Position numbers and translations under genes: made by a program
Notes under the pieces: generated by a model
Database searches by the model: none
Seen by the model: the letters and a program-made list of their open reading frames with translations, nothing else
What the model was told of the DNA's origin: nothing
Virus record (IMG/VR): IMGVR_UViG_3300032116_000004
Span: 248,001-312,000 of that record
Length of the DNA: 64,000 nucleotides
Strand: one strand, 5' to 3'
DNA from: a virus
Shown here: positions 41,107-50,595 of the stretch, piece by piece
Numbering within the stretch: position 1 is the stretch's first letter
Layout of the letters: each line of letters starts with the position of its first letter

Positions 41107-43446
41107 AGCCGTGTTAATGGGTGGCAATCCACGACGAGCACGTTCTTCGTTGATGCGGGCTCGCACTATCTCATCATCACCCGAATAGGTGAGATCTGAA
41201 TCAGACACATTGGAATATAGATTAAACGTGCTAGTGAAAACAGGTATGGGCACTTTGGGATTTCCTATCACTTGTCCCACGGCTTGATCAACTGCTGAGC
41301 GAATAGTAGTGCCAGTGGCCGACGGGGAAGTTGTGGAAAATCCCTGCACTGCCAGGCTGATCTTTTGGTTCACCAAGTCCACAGCATATTGCCCGCCGCG
41401 CACCAGTTTGTTGACGTTATCCAACAATGTGGCGTCGCCCACAGTGCCGTTGATCCAACTTTTCACTGTATCAGCACCATATTTGGCGCCGGCATTCACC
41501 AATCCTGCTAGTTTGCTGGGATTTTCTGTGCCCGTAACAACACCTTGACCTCTGAGATCCACCAGCGATTTCTGTAGCAAATCGGCCTGTATGTCATCTT
41601 GCAGTTTGGGATCGTTCAAGAGATCGGCTGCATTGTTGACGCCGGCATATCCAGTCCATACCGTGGGATTGTTCAGGATATCAGTGACATCGGTTTCACT
41701 GTCGGCCAGATAAAATTCATAGGTTCCGGGCTTGAGATATCCAGCAGCCTCCAACTGTTGAGGACTGAGTCCATACTTGCCCACACCATACTCGTTGCTG
41801 ATTTCTATGGCGTCTTGAGGCACATCTTTGCTGGCCTGTGCCAGCATGCCTGTCACTTGCTCGGGTTCTATGGATCCCACGCTCACAGTGGCCGGAGTTT
41901 GTTCTTCATAATCAGTTTCATTGATGGCGTCAAATTCAGTGTTTTGTATTTCTACATAGCGAGTTTCAATTTCAGTGGGCAACAATGATTCTGCATCAGC
42001 GAAGGTATCAATACTGGTCTGGGCCTGGATACCACGATTGGCAAAAGGATAAGGCATGTGCGTGGGCGCACGAGTCACTGCTGTCTTGATCGCACCACCT
42101 TCTACTATCCATCCTTGGTTCTGTTCAAACTTCACGTCAGGAAGATTCTGTATGGAAAGGTTATTGGGTTTGGGCACATCAGGAGCAGAGCCGCCATTGA
42201 GGCTGATACAACCTGCGGACAGCACCATGTTTGATCCTGCGTCCCAGGTTCCGGCTTTTGTTGATTTCATGCTCAAGGTTCCATCGCTCTTGATACCAAT
42301 GAAACTGTCTGCGTATTGCAACATGGCTTTTTTGCTGTTGAGCTGGATGAGATTTTCACTTTCTGCTGTGACTGATCGTTCGCCGCGGATGTTGATGGAG
42401 TTCCGGGCATTCATGTTGATGTTGCGATCAGCGTGCAAGTTGATGTCACCTTGGCTGCGCAAGTTGATACTGTTGGTAGAATAGATGTCCACTGTGCCCT
42501 GGCTGCCAAACTCCAACCATGACTGACCATTGGCATGGGTGATAAAGAAACAATCGCCGGTGTCTGACATGGTTATCTGATGACCTTTGGCAGTGCGTAT
42601 GCGCACTAGGGCATCCTGTCCAGTGAGATCGCCGTCGTCCATCACGAGGCTATGGCCACCACGTCGGCCAATCACTTGCACATCTTGCGGTAACAATAGA
42701 CCTTGCTCCAACTGTTGGCGTATGTTTTGTTCGCTCAGTCCACCAGCATAGATCGGTCTTCCTGGTGTGGATATGCCGTAAACCGAACTGGGACTCTCTC
42801 GTTGGGCATTGGATCCAATGGGACCGCGCAAGGGATCATTGATCAAGCCCTGCTGTAACAGCGTGGCAGCGACCACGCCGTGTACCGGTTTGGTCTGATC
42901 AAAGAATCTGGGATTTTCGCTCAGTGTTTGATTGTCGTCATTGAATTCTACCACTGGCAGTTGAGGACTGTTTTGGAAATAAGAACTTTGATTGTTGTTG
43001 TCTAGTTTGAATTTCCTACTGGCACCGATAGCCGGCAACATGTGATTGAGTCCGGGTTGCACGATGCAACCGAGATAATAGCCGCTGTTGGCATCCCCCG
43101 AAGCAAACACGCAAACTACTTGTGTGCCGATATCCGGCGGAGTGAACCACATGCCGTAACTTTGGCGGTTACCTATGTAGCTGCCTTCACCAGTGTCTTG
43201 TTCGGTGGTAGGATTTGTGGTTCCATAAAAAGGACTCACAGGGCTCACTGTGCGCCAAAGGTCGGGATTGTTTTTGTCTGGGCCGGCAAAGTCTTCAATC
43301 CAGACCTGCACTCGACCGCCACGAACCTGAGAATCTACCACGGATCTCACTTCGCCTATGTAGATGCCCACCTGAGTGGGAGCGTTGCCTCTGTCTAGTT
43401 TGTAGGCACCGGGTATGCCCGAGGTGCGTTGGACGTTTTCTGCCAT
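41104..43446 (-). CDS. 5: Baseplate hub/spike protein gp5-like
   Basis: 780 residues. The N-terminal OB-fold domain (about 25-140) reads VGIYIGEVRSVVDSQVRGGR, then VQVWIEDFAG, YGMWFTPPDIGTQVVCVFAS and GYYLGCIVQPGLNHMLP, as in gp5/VgrG. From about residue 330 a beta-helix with octad-like repeats (INLRSQGDINLHADRNINM, SINIRGERSVTAESENLIQL) forms the membrane-piercing needle. No lysozyme domain was recognised between the two, unlike T4 gp5. The C-terminus carries ISNEYGVGKYGLSPQQLEAA then GYLKPGT and WTGYAGVNNAADLLNDPKL, a domain seen in marine gp5 proteins and of uncertain job. AAGGA seven bases before the ATG fixes the start. It should lie at the tip of the tail tube. Confidence 0.9.
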   Translation of the reverse strand: MAENVQRTSGIPGAYKLDRGNAPTQVGIYIGEVRSVVDSQVRGGRVQVWIEDFAGPDKNNPDLWRTVSPVSPFYGTTNPTTEQDTGEGSYIGNRQSYGMWFTPPDIGTQVVCVFASGDANSGYYLGCIVQPGLNHMLPAIGASRKFKLDNNNQSSYFQNSPQLPVVEFNDDNQTLSENPRFFDQTKPVHGVVAATLLQQGLINDPLRGPIGSNAQRESPSSVYGISTPGRPIYAGGLSEQNIRQQLEQGLLLPQDVQVIGRRGGHSLVMDDGDLTGQDALVRIRTAKGHQITMSDTGDCFFITHANGQSWLEFGSQGTVDIYSTNSINLRSQGDINLHADRNINMNARNSINIRGERSVTAESENLIQLNSKKAMLQYADSFIGIKSDGTLSMKSTKAGTWDAGSNMVLSAGCISLNGGSAPDVPKPNNLSIQNLPDVKFEQNQGWIVEGGAIKTAVTRAPTHMPYPFANRGIQAQTSIDTFADAESLLPTEIETRYVEIQNTEFDAINETDYEEQTPATVSVGSIEPEQVTGMLAQASKDVPQDAIEISNEYGVGKYGLSPQQLEAAGYLKPGTYEFYLADSETDVTDILNNPTVWTGYAGVNNAADLLNDPKLQDDIQADLLQKSLVDLRGQGVVTGTENPSKLAGLVNAGAKYGADTVKSWINGTVGDATLLDNVNKLVRGGQYAVDLVNQKISLAVQGFSTTSPSATGTTIRSAVDQAVGQVIGNPKVPIPVFTSTFNLYSNVSDSDLTYSGDDEIVRARINEERARRGLPPINTA

Positions 43447-43455
43447 TGTTTTCCT

Positions 43456-46419
43456 TTATGGTGCTATGATATCTGATATCTGCGGGGCATCATCGCTGAC
43501 CACTCTGGACCCTGGTTTGGGTGGTACTTCGCTGACTCGACTGCCCGTCGCATTACTTACTGCATCAGGATCACTGGATGCACCAAACTCTAACTCCAAC
43601 AAACTGGGTGCAGGCACAGTGTTGGTAGACTGGCTGGCATCTCGAGCGGCAATCTCGTTGTCCACGCGACGCACATCAGCCTGGCTGAATCGGCTGCCTT
43701 GGGTGGGCTGTGCCTGTCCCAGCAGAGGTTTAACACCCTTGCTGAGATCAAAGTTCTTGATATTTCCTGCCAATCGCTGTGTGAATTTACCACCTTTGAA
43801 CATGCTCCAGATAGTGTGTGCAGAGAACACAGAACTTTCACTGGGCAAGTTGCGCTCTCCGGTGCTCTGGCTATAGGCAGTGTTGTTGGCATTGACCTGG
43901 GCCAAGCCTGTTGAGATATTGTAGTCTGCCACAGGATTGAATCGCAGTTCATACAGGATTTCTGATGCATCGGCGTTGACACTGCCGTCGGGCATGCTTT
44001 GGGCTAGACTAAATGATCCCGTGTAAAACACATCGCTCTGCACCAACCAATCTGGATCTCCAATGATCACCACTTGAGAATTGGCAATGTCCGTATCTTG
44101 ATACAGTCGATCGGCCAGATTGGCCGCGATTGAATTGGTATCGCCGGGGCCGCCAGTGCCTTCCATGTTGGGCTTGTTCTGATACACCACTTTTTCGTAG
44201 AGCCTACCGCTGCCACCCACCAAGGGTTGTGCCACTCTGTTCTGGTTGTTGCCAAATATGGTCACATAGTTGGCATTGACATTGATTTCAAAATCCATCA
44301 CTTCGCTGTTGAGTCCCGTGAACCAATAGTTGTAGATCTTGTGTGCGCCGCGATAGCCTGCTGTGGGGAACTCAGCGATGCGAGGATCGTTGATCTGATA
44401 TCGGCTGATGAGATATATGATCTTGTTGGCATACTGCCGGCGTTTTTTGTCATACTGATCTTGAGGTTCTATGCGGCAACGGATCTTATACCACTGCACT
44501 GTTTTCACAGGAGTCTGCACTTTCCATTGCCGTGTTTTTTCGTCCTGGATGAGATTCTGTTGGCTGACGATGTAACTGCTGTTGCGCATGATCAGATCGA
44601 TCAACTGCACGATCTGCGTTCCTCGGGTGACAGAAAAATTCTTGTTGTCTTTGTTATAGCTGCTGGTCCGCATCAAAAGGTCATCTCGGGCGTTCTGTCC
44701 AGGCACAAACGCTGTGCGGCTCTTGTCTTGTTTGGCCGGGCGTGCTATTTTTGCATCGGCCAGGCCAGCCACATTTTCAATCCTGATCTCATAGATGTCC
44801 GCAGTTTCTTGTGCGCCAGATTTTTGTAATTCCAGTTGGTGCTGATTCAGCGCCTCACAAAGACCCTGTGTGTAAGTCTTGCGGGCAGAAAGTTCACTGG
44901 CCTTGGCTGGTGCTTGGCTGGATGATTCAAGATCTCTAATCTCATCTTGATTCAATTGCCGCTGTGTGGCAGTGACCGGTGCCAGCAGAGGTCTGCCATT
45001 GAGCAAGGTTGCTATGTCTGGAGCCTTGAGTTCAAAGTCAAAGGGTATGGTTCCATAGGACTGGCTGAATCCCACTGTGGTCTGAGGTATAGAAGCCTTC
45101 ACGAGATATTCCACGTTGCGACTGGCTATCTTGTAAGTGAGTTCAGATATGGTGAAAGGTATCCATTTTTCCACGATGCTGTCTCGATCGCTGCCAATTT
45201 CGGTCTGTCCTAATTGGCTGCCGTTGATCAGCTGTCCGTTGGCGTCATAGCCATAGAATCTAATGACCATGAGGTAGTTGCACGTAGTGTAACTCACTGT
45301 GGGATCACTGTTCTTGAGATGTGCTCTCACGGCATCCCTCAGCGTGGGCAGGAAGGTGATACCATTGGGTTCAATGATCTTGAACTCCATCTCTACTGCG
45401 TTGTGTGCCCTGGCGCCGCTCTGCGTGCCGATCTGGCTCATTATAGTGAGATCATCAAAATAGTAATCATATTTGAAAAAAGGATTACGACGTCCTACTC
45501 CCTGGATGGGAGTTCCGTCAATGCCACCGCTCTGCACGATCAGAGATTCTGTGGTTATGGACTTGCGTTGGCTGTTCAGCATGTTCACATACTCACGAGG
45601 TGTCATTATATACCAGCTCACTGTATAAGTCATGGATGCCAGCTTGGCCAGTGGATTGGGGCGTGCGTCAATGGGCGACAGGAATTCCGGCGCGATAGCG
45701 GGCCTTCCGTCGGTAGATGCCGTGCCGCCCACATTGACCGTGGTAGTGTCGCGTTGATCGTCACCTCCATCGGCAGGACCAGATTGAGTTTGATTCACAG
45801 TGACCACTGGTCTAGCACCGCCTACCGTGGTAGAACCTTGGTCTAGCCCAAGATCCGCATTGTTCAGCAGTTGCGGTTGGTCGGCATTGGATTCCCGACT
45901 GTAGCCAGGATTGGCATCTACTAGATTGCCGTCATCGTCAAAGGTTTGGAGCGGCAGTGGCGGGGACGATACGTTGGCATCTTCTTGATTGCCTCGCTGT
46001 GCGTTGACCACTTCGTCGCCGGCGCTGTCAGCTGATGCCTGTGGACGATTGTTGGCTTCATCGTAGCGCACTGTATTGAGACGATTGATCAATGCACTGG
46101 CTTCTCTACGGGTTCCGTCAATGCCGGCCTGAACAGCGTCATAACGGGCACTGAGGCTCCGGGTATTTTGACGCTCTAGTTCATTGGTGCTCTGGCGGCC
46201 CATGTCTTGTATTTGGGCGAATGCTCGACTGTTGCTGGATTCGGCCAGCCCCAGATAGGTATTGACCTGCCCAAACAGATTCTCTGCACGGGTGACGGAT
46301 CGCGTGGCCACAGCAGCTCCAAGATCGCCAGTGAGCCTCACTGCTGTGCCCAATTGCCGATCGGCTTGATCTAGATCGACAATGGCCGCGGACTGGCTCA
46401 GGATAAAAGTGGCTGCCAT
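43456..46419 (-). CDS. Large baseplate-region structural protein
   Basis: 987 residues. Residues 1-130 are helical and coiled-coil-like (LDQADRQLGTAVRLTGDLG, QIQDMGRQSTNELERQN). A Pro/Asp/Gly-rich linker runs to about 250. A globular part then starts LASMTYTVSWYIMTPREYVN, with RNPFFKYDYYFDDLTIMSQI, EMEFKIIEPNGITFLPTLRD, TFTISELTYKI-like and QWYKIRCRIEPQDQYDKKRR segments, and a C-terminal linker. Position between gp5 and gp53 suggests a hub component, perhaps filling the gp27 or gp29-adjacent place, but the sequence alone does not settle this. Conserved among marine T4-like phages as far as I recall. Confidence 0.78.
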   Translation of the reverse strand: MAATFILSQSAAIVDLDQADRQLGTAVRLTGDLGAAVATRSVTRAENLFGQVNTYLGLAESSNSRAFAQIQDMGRQSTNELERQNTRSLSARYDAVQAGIDGTRREASALINRLNTVRYDEANNRPQASADSAGDEVVNAQRGNQEDANVSSPPLPLQTFDDDGNLVDANPGYSRESNADQPQLLNNADLGLDQGSTTVGGARPVVTVNQTQSGPADGGDDQRDTTTVNVGGTASTDGRPAIAPEFLSPIDARPNPLAKLASMTYTVSWYIMTPREYVNMLNSQRKSITTESLIVQSGGIDGTPIQGVGRRNPFFKYDYYFDDLTIMSQIGTQSGARAHNAVEMEFKIIEPNGITFLPTLRDAVRAHLKNSDPTVSYTTCNYLMVIRFYGYDANGQLINGSQLGQTEIGSDRDSIVEKWIPFTISELTYKIASRNVEYLVKASIPQTTVGFSQSYGTIPFDFELKAPDIATLLNGRPLLAPVTATQRQLNQDEIRDLESSSQAPAKASELSARKTYTQGLCEALNQHQLELQKSGAQETADIYEIRIENVAGLADAKIARPAKQDKSRTAFVPGQNARDDLLMRTSSYNKDNKNFSVTRGTQIVQLIDLIMRNSSYIVSQQNLIQDEKTRQWKVQTPVKTVQWYKIRCRIEPQDQYDKKRRQYANKIIYLISRYQINDPRIAEFPTAGYRGAHKIYNYWFTGLNSEVMDFEINVNANYVTIFGNNQNRVAQPLVGGSGRLYEKVVYQNKPNMEGTGGPGDTNSIAANLADRLYQDTDIANSQVVIIGDPDWLVQSDVFYTGSFSLAQSMPDGSVNADASEILYELRFNPVADYNISTGLAQVNANNTAYSQSTGERNLPSESSVFSAHTIWSMFKGGKFTQRLAGNIKNFDLSKGVKPLLGQAQPTQGSRFSQADVRRVDNEIAARDASQSTNTVPAPSLLELEFGASSDPDAVSNATGSRVSEVPPKPGSRVVSDDAPQISDIIAP

Positions 46420-46422
46420 CGA

Positions 46423-46722
46423 TTAGAATCCCAGGGCGGCTTTGAGGGTGGTTATCTTGGGCAAGTAGATCTGCACACCATCACGGAAATCATACAGCGG
46501 ATCAGGCAGAGTGTTGGGATTGCGCTGGGCAAACACCCACCACAGACCAGCATCTTGATAAAGGTCATAGGCCAAGAGATCCGGGCGCAGATTGTAAGTG
46601 GCATTGATGCGGAACAGGATGTCGTCGGCCTGTTTGGGGATGGGCCGATTGGTCATGAAGTCAAGATACACACCATTTTTGGGCGTGGTAAAATAAGCAC
46701 TAGTGCTTGCATATATGGCCAT
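46423..46722 (-). CDS. 53: Baseplate wedge subunit gp53-like
   Basis: 99 residues: RINATYNLRPDLLAYDLYQD then AGLWWVFAQRNPNTLPDPLY and a final VQIYLPKITTLKAALGF. The YNLRPDLLAYDLY..LWW..A..N motif is the LysM-like core of gp53 in marine T4-like phages. Gp53 clamps the wedge core (gp6, gp7, gp25). It is shorter than T4 gp53 (about 196 residues), lacking the T4-specific C-terminal part. It overlaps the previous gene by one base. Confidence 0.9.
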   Translation of the reverse strand: MAIYASTSAYFTTPKNGVYLDFMTNRPIPKQADDILFRINATYNLRPDLLAYDLYQDAGLWWVFAQRNPNTLPDPLYDFRDGVQIYLPKITTLKAALGF

Positions 46723-48428
46723 TACCAGAATCCTCCTTTGAGCAAGTTACCATTGGCATAACGATCAAGGCTGAACTGTTGCGTGACTTGACTGCGTGTG
46801 GGCATGGGCAACAGTGTCAGTATGGCCTGCATCTTGGTGGGCACATAGGTGGGAGAATTCAATCCAAGATTGGGCGGCGCCGGGGGATAATTTATAGCTC
46901 CCTTGGGCAAGTTGGCTCCAGTCAATCTGGACCAGATGTTTGATAGGCTGTAACTGTTGGTTGGTCCGCCAGTCTGTTGTCTGCGCCACAGCAGACCATT
47001 GCCGCCTTGTGTGACACCGGCCGATGTTGACTGGCGTCCTCGAGACCGGATGTAGTCCACATCATTGGGCAAGTTGTAGTTGAACTGGCTGATCACGCAG
47101 GGATGTTCATTGAATTGGAATTCGCCCAACCCTGTGAGGAATACCAAGGGCGGTGGGGCTCCGCGATCGTCGTCTTGACCGTAGAACATCTTGGTGCATG
47201 ATCTGAAAAAGTGTATGGTGGCCAATAGGTAATCGGCCTCGGCCGAATCCTGTGCTGTGAAATCTGCCGTGATCGTCACTTCGCCTACCCGGCTGCCTTT
47301 GTAGAAATAGCCACGATAGTTGGAATGCACCAAATCTGTGGGATTGTAATCTGCGTTATAACTCATGTCGATGCGCGGTGTATAAGGAAATACCACGCCA
47401 TCGGTGTTGCGCAGGGGTTCCATGATACCTGCGCCTTCGGGATTCTTGTAGAGATAGGTAGCGTAAGGTGCCAGGCGCAAGCGCACACGCCAGTCGCCAT
47501 CGCCCACTGCTTTGCCATTGGCCTTGCGTATTTCCGACACTTCGGCTTGCTGGCGGGCCTGTGACAACAGTGCTTGCGCTTGCGAGGCCAGGGCCACATC
47601 ATCATCGGTAGCTACTCGAACAAGATCGCTATCGTTTGGATCATCTTCATCTCGCTGGGAAAAATATGCAGGATCGCCTTCGGACAATTCGCCGGCCAAT
47701 CTAGTGGCTTGGGCGTCAGTGAGTCCTGATTGCACTGTTTCACCAGTGTCAAGATTTTCTACGTTGAACTTGCCAGTTTCGGGATCATATACCGCGGTAA
47801 ATCTGCCGCCCAACGGACCTGGCTGGACATTGATCACTCTGTTGAATTCCGCATCGGCTTCGCGTCGTTCAAACTCGATCTGTTGTGCTACCACGCTGTC
47901 GGCTGGTAACAGTTCGCCATTGGCATCAAAAACAAATTGTCCAGGTCTGGAGATTGTGGCCAATGGCTCAGCGTTGGGATCTCTCTGCGGACCTTGATCC
48001 ACGGGCAGAGGAGAAGCAGTGATGTTGGATATTGTCACTGGACTGGTAACTGCTGGTTCAACGGTGGGATCGGGGGGATTGCCTTGTGGTGGTGCCGCGG
48101 AGGTCAGCGGCGGAGGTGGTGGTAGCGCAGGTGGGTTGTTGTTGACCTGTGGGTTCTGTGCGGCATCGGTGTCGGGCTGGTTGAACACCGTGGTATAGTT
48201 CTGTAGGGCCGCTTGCGAGGCATTGACGGCCTGTTCCAGTCGCGCCGCGGCCTGGGTGACTCCGTCTTGTGCTTGTGCCAGCAGACCGGGATCAACGTCT
48301 GATCCTGCTTCTTGTGCTCGTGCCAGGATACGCTGTGCTCGATTCAGCGCACCTAGCGCATCTAGCCTTTCTTGGTTTGCTCGCTGTAGTGCGAGATCCG
48401 CTTGATTTGTTTGGGCCTGTGTAGACAT
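46722..48428 (-). CDS. Virion structural protein, first gene of the tail operon
   Basis: 568 residues from the chosen ATG (MSTQAQTNQADLALQRANQE), which has AAGGA eight bases upstream; the frame stays open to 48473, but those codons cover the late-type promoter box. Residues 1-90 are an Ala/Gln-rich coiled coil and 90-180 a Pro-rich linker (PPALPPPPPLTS). From about 310 comes a conserved globular domain: WRVRLRLAPYATYLYK, FPYTPRIDMSYNADY, LVHSNYRGYFYKGSRVGEVT, ADYLLATIHFFRSCTKMFYG, CVISQFNYNLPNDVDYIR. That block is common to marine T4-like phages, possibly a tube-initiator or baseplate-tube junction protein (gp48/gp54 place). The exact T4 counterpart is uncertain. Confidence 0.8.
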   Translation of the reverse strand: MSTQAQTNQADLALQRANQERLDALGALNRAQRILARAQEAGSDVDPGLLAQAQDGVTQAAARLEQAVNASQAALQNYTTVFNQPDTDAAQNPQVNNNPPALPPPPPLTSAAPPQGNPPDPTVEPAVTSPVTISNITASPLPVDQGPQRDPNAEPLATISRPGQFVFDANGELLPADSVVAQQIEFERREADAEFNRVINVQPGPLGGRFTAVYDPETGKFNVENLDTGETVQSGLTDAQATRLAGELSEGDPAYFSQRDEDDPNDSDLVRVATDDDVALASQAQALLSQARQQAEVSEIRKANGKAVGDGDWRVRLRLAPYATYLYKNPEGAGIMEPLRNTDGVVFPYTPRIDMSYNADYNPTDLVHSNYRGYFYKGSRVGEVTITADFTAQDSAEADYLLATIHFFRSCTKMFYGQDDDRGAPPPLVFLTGLGEFQFNEHPCVISQFNYNLPNDVDYIRSRGRQSTSAGVTQGGNGLLWRRQQTGGPTNSYSLSNIWSRLTGANLPKGAINYPPAPPNLGLNSPTYVPTKMQAILTLLPMPTRSQVTQQFSLDRYANGNLLKGGFW

Positions 48429-48444
48429 CGTGGATTCCTTGATG

Positions 48445-48450
48445 TATTTA
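48445..48450 (-). promoter_or_regulatory. Late promoter-like TAAATA box of the tail operon
   Basis: GGTAAATACATC on the minus strand, 16 bases before the ATG at 48428 with AAGGA between. It matches the late core apart from the first two bases. It would start the 29-kb minus-strand structural operon. Confidence 0.5.
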
Positions 48451-48488
48451 CCGGATGTCAAAACGGCTAACATAATGATTGAAATGAT

Positions 48489-48516
48489 TTGACAAAGATG
48501 CCAAATGTTGTATAAT
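48489..48516 (+). promoter_or_regulatory. Consensus sigma-70 promoter for gp55
   Basis: TTGACA at 48489-48494, 16 bases, TATAAT at 48511-48516: both hexamers are perfect. Transcription would begin near 48523, before the AGGAG at about 48528-48532 and the ATG at 48544. It is the strongest host-type promoter in the window and faces away from the late minus-strand operon. Confidence 0.88.
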
Positions 48517-48543
48517 AACTACAATATAGGAGAATCATCAACG

Positions 48544-49431
48544 ATGTCTATCAAGACTCCAGCCAAGACCAATTATCTCAACAACAAAGATATATTGAAA
48601 GAAATACACCACAGCAAGAATTCATACTGCACCTATGTGAACCCACAAATGGATCATCAGTATGACATCATCTTGCCTTCGCTGTCCAAGATCAATCAGC
48701 GAACCATAGCCGAAGCCCGGCGCAACAGGGCTGATAGGATCAAAAAAGAAACCGGCGAAGCAGTCAACGAAAAGAAGATTCCGCACACCGATCTTGTGTT
48801 CCGTATCACTACCTGGGAACACATACCCATGGCACCCAAAAAGCAAACCAAAGCCCAGGCCAAAAAAGCCAAGATGGAGGAACTGCTGGAACTGGATGAC
48901 ACCCAGGAAAGCGACGGGCTCGAGGACATCGTAGATGTGCCTGTGCTGGATACTGCACATGTCAGATTGAATTTTCCGCCGTTTTGGCACTATCGTTTGG
49001 ACGAAGAAAAACAGCCGTTTGTGGTGGGTAAATCACACTGGCGGGGTAGTCTAGACGGGGGCGAGTTCTGCAGGGAACATGGCAAAATGACCCCAAAATT
49101 GGCGCACATGTTTATCAAACTGTGCGAAAGATACGCTACAAGGAGCAATTGGCGTGGATACACCTACAACGAAGAAATGCGGGGTCAGGCCCTGCTACAG
49201 CTCAGCCAGATCGGATTGCAGTTCGATGAATCAAAATCGCAGAACCCTTTTGCGTATTATACTGCCGCTATCACTAATAGCTTCACTCGTGTGTTGAACA
49301 TAGAAAAGAAGATGCAGAACATACGCGATGATATCTTGGAAATGAACGGACTCAATCCTTCGTGGACTAGACAGTATTCGGAAAGCCATAACAAAGCAGC
49401 CGAAGCGGTCGCATCTCCTTCAGAAGAATAG
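48544..49431 (+). CDS. 55: Late-transcription sigma factor gp55-like
   Basis: 295 residues. The ATG at 48544 is chosen because the -10 box of the promoter lies in the open frame upstream. The N-terminus NYLNNKDILKEIHHSKNSY matches the NYVNNKDF start of T4-like gp55, and the C-terminal part KLCERYATRSNWRGYTYNEE then MRGQALLQLSQIGLQFDESK and NPFAYYTAAITNSFTRVLNI is the sigma region 2-like core that binds RNA polymerase beta-prime and recognises TATAAATA. A charged Lys/Glu-rich insert lies near residues 95-125. Gp55 redirects host polymerase to late promoters. Longer than T4 gp55 (185 residues), mostly because of the insert and N-terminal part. Confidence 0.9.
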   Translation: MSIKTPAKTNYLNNKDILKEIHHSKNSYCTYVNPQMDHQYDIILPSLSKINQRTIAEARRNRADRIKKETGEAVNEKKIPHTDLVFRITTWEHIPMAPKKQTKAQAKKAKMEELLELDDTQESDGLEDIVDVPVLDTAHVRLNFPPFWHYRLDEEKQPFVVGKSHWRGSLDGGEFCREHGKMTPKLAHMFIKLCERYATRSNWRGYTYNEEMRGQALLQLSQIGLQFDESKSQNPFAYYTAAITNSFTRVLNIEKKMQNIRDDILEMNGLNPSWTRQYSESHNKAAEAVASPSEE

Positions 49432-49445
49432 TATACTGCTACTCT

Positions 49446-50594
49446 ATGGATAGTGGAATTTATTGTTCGGCTCCCTGGAGAGGAGTGACCGTGAGAGAAA
49501 ATGGAGACGTCAAAACCTGTTGTTCAGGCAAAACATCTCTGGGCAATCTCAATTCCAAATCTATTAGAGAGATATTGCACCACTCTGACGCTTTGGAAGA
49601 AATAAAATCCTATCTGTTGGACGGTCGTGAGCATAGCAACTGTGCCGAATGCATCATGCACGACAAACAACACAACACGGCTTCATTGCGACAGCATTAC
49701 CAAACTCACTATCCGTTGGATGATTTTACCCACAAACTGAGATTCGTTGATGTGAGATGGAACAACAAATGTAACCTTGCGTGTCAGTATTGTTCGCCTA
49801 CATTCAGCAGTGTTTGGGAAGATCGAATGGGAGTATCCACAACCTCTCCTCGTAAAAGCTATCAGGATGATTTGTTACAATGGGTGCTTGAAAAATCACA
49901 CGAACTCAAGGAATTAATGTTAGTGGGCGGTGAGCCCATGTTGATGAAACAAAATTATGAGTTGCTAAAACAATTACCACAAGATTGTAGGATCAGCATC
50001 ATAACCAATTTTGCCTACGACCTAGCCACGCTGCCATGTTTTGAAGATCTGCTACGGCGACCTCGAAACAATGTCATATGGAACATCAGCATCGAGAATA
50101 TTGGACAGCAATTGGAGTATGTGCGCAACGGCATACAATGGGATAGATTTCTTGCCAACTTAAAGTTGGTGTTACAGTATTGGCCCGACAGCGTGAGTTT
50201 CAACATGGTTTACAGCATGTTCAATGCGTTGGATCTTTACGATATCGTGCGATACTATCATGAACACGGTGTGAAAAAAATAACGTTGATGCCGATCGCC
50301 GGACATCCTGAAATCAGTGCGTTCAACATGCCAACTCCTATCAAACAACAACTGGTGAACGTTCTGGATCGCATATCAACCTGGCACGCACAGACCCATG
50401 GCATAGATGCTGATCTATATCCTATCTCTGGGTTACAGTCGATTCGCCAAGGGCTGATCGAATCTCACAGCAAAAACACTGTCAACAAAAAGAATTTCTA
50501 TGAAAAAGTTCAGTGGTATGACTCCTGGTCAGATCTAAAGTTCAACGTTTTATGGCCGGATACCATTGATATGATCGAAAGATATCTACAATAA
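49446..50594 (+). CDS. Twitch/SPASM-type radical SAM protein A4
   Basis: 382 residues. The auxiliary Cys set is YCSAPW, KTCCSGK and CAECIMHDK; the radical SAM motif CNLACQYC is near residues 109-116, after FVDVRWNNK, followed by SPTFSSVWEDR and LVGGEPMLM. The C-terminus is KVQWYDSWSDLKFNVLWPDT, a loose form of the shared tail. It lies between gp55 and gp47, two core genes that have no obvious need for radical chemistry. It is separated from gp47 by one base, so it is expressed with the recombination genes. Probably an insertion that has been kept; substrate unknown. Confidence 0.9.
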   Translation: MDSGIYCSAPWRGVTVRENGDVKTCCSGKTSLGNLNSKSIREILHHSDALEEIKSYLLDGREHSNCAECIMHDKQHNTASLRQHYQTHYPLDDFTHKLRFVDVRWNNKCNLACQYCSPTFSSVWEDRMGVSTTSPRKSYQDDLLQWVLEKSHELKELMLVGGEPMLMKQNYELLKQLPQDCRISIITNFAYDLATLPCFEDLLRRPRNNVIWNISIENIGQQLEYVRNGIQWDRFLANLKLVLQYWPDSVSFNMVYSMFNALDLYDIVRYYHEHGVKKITLMPIAGHPEISAFNMPTPIKQQLVNVLDRISTWHAQTHGIDADLYPISGLQSIRQGLIESHSKNTVNKKNFYEKVQWYDSWSDLKFNVLWPDTIDMIERYLQ

Positions 50595-50595
50595 C

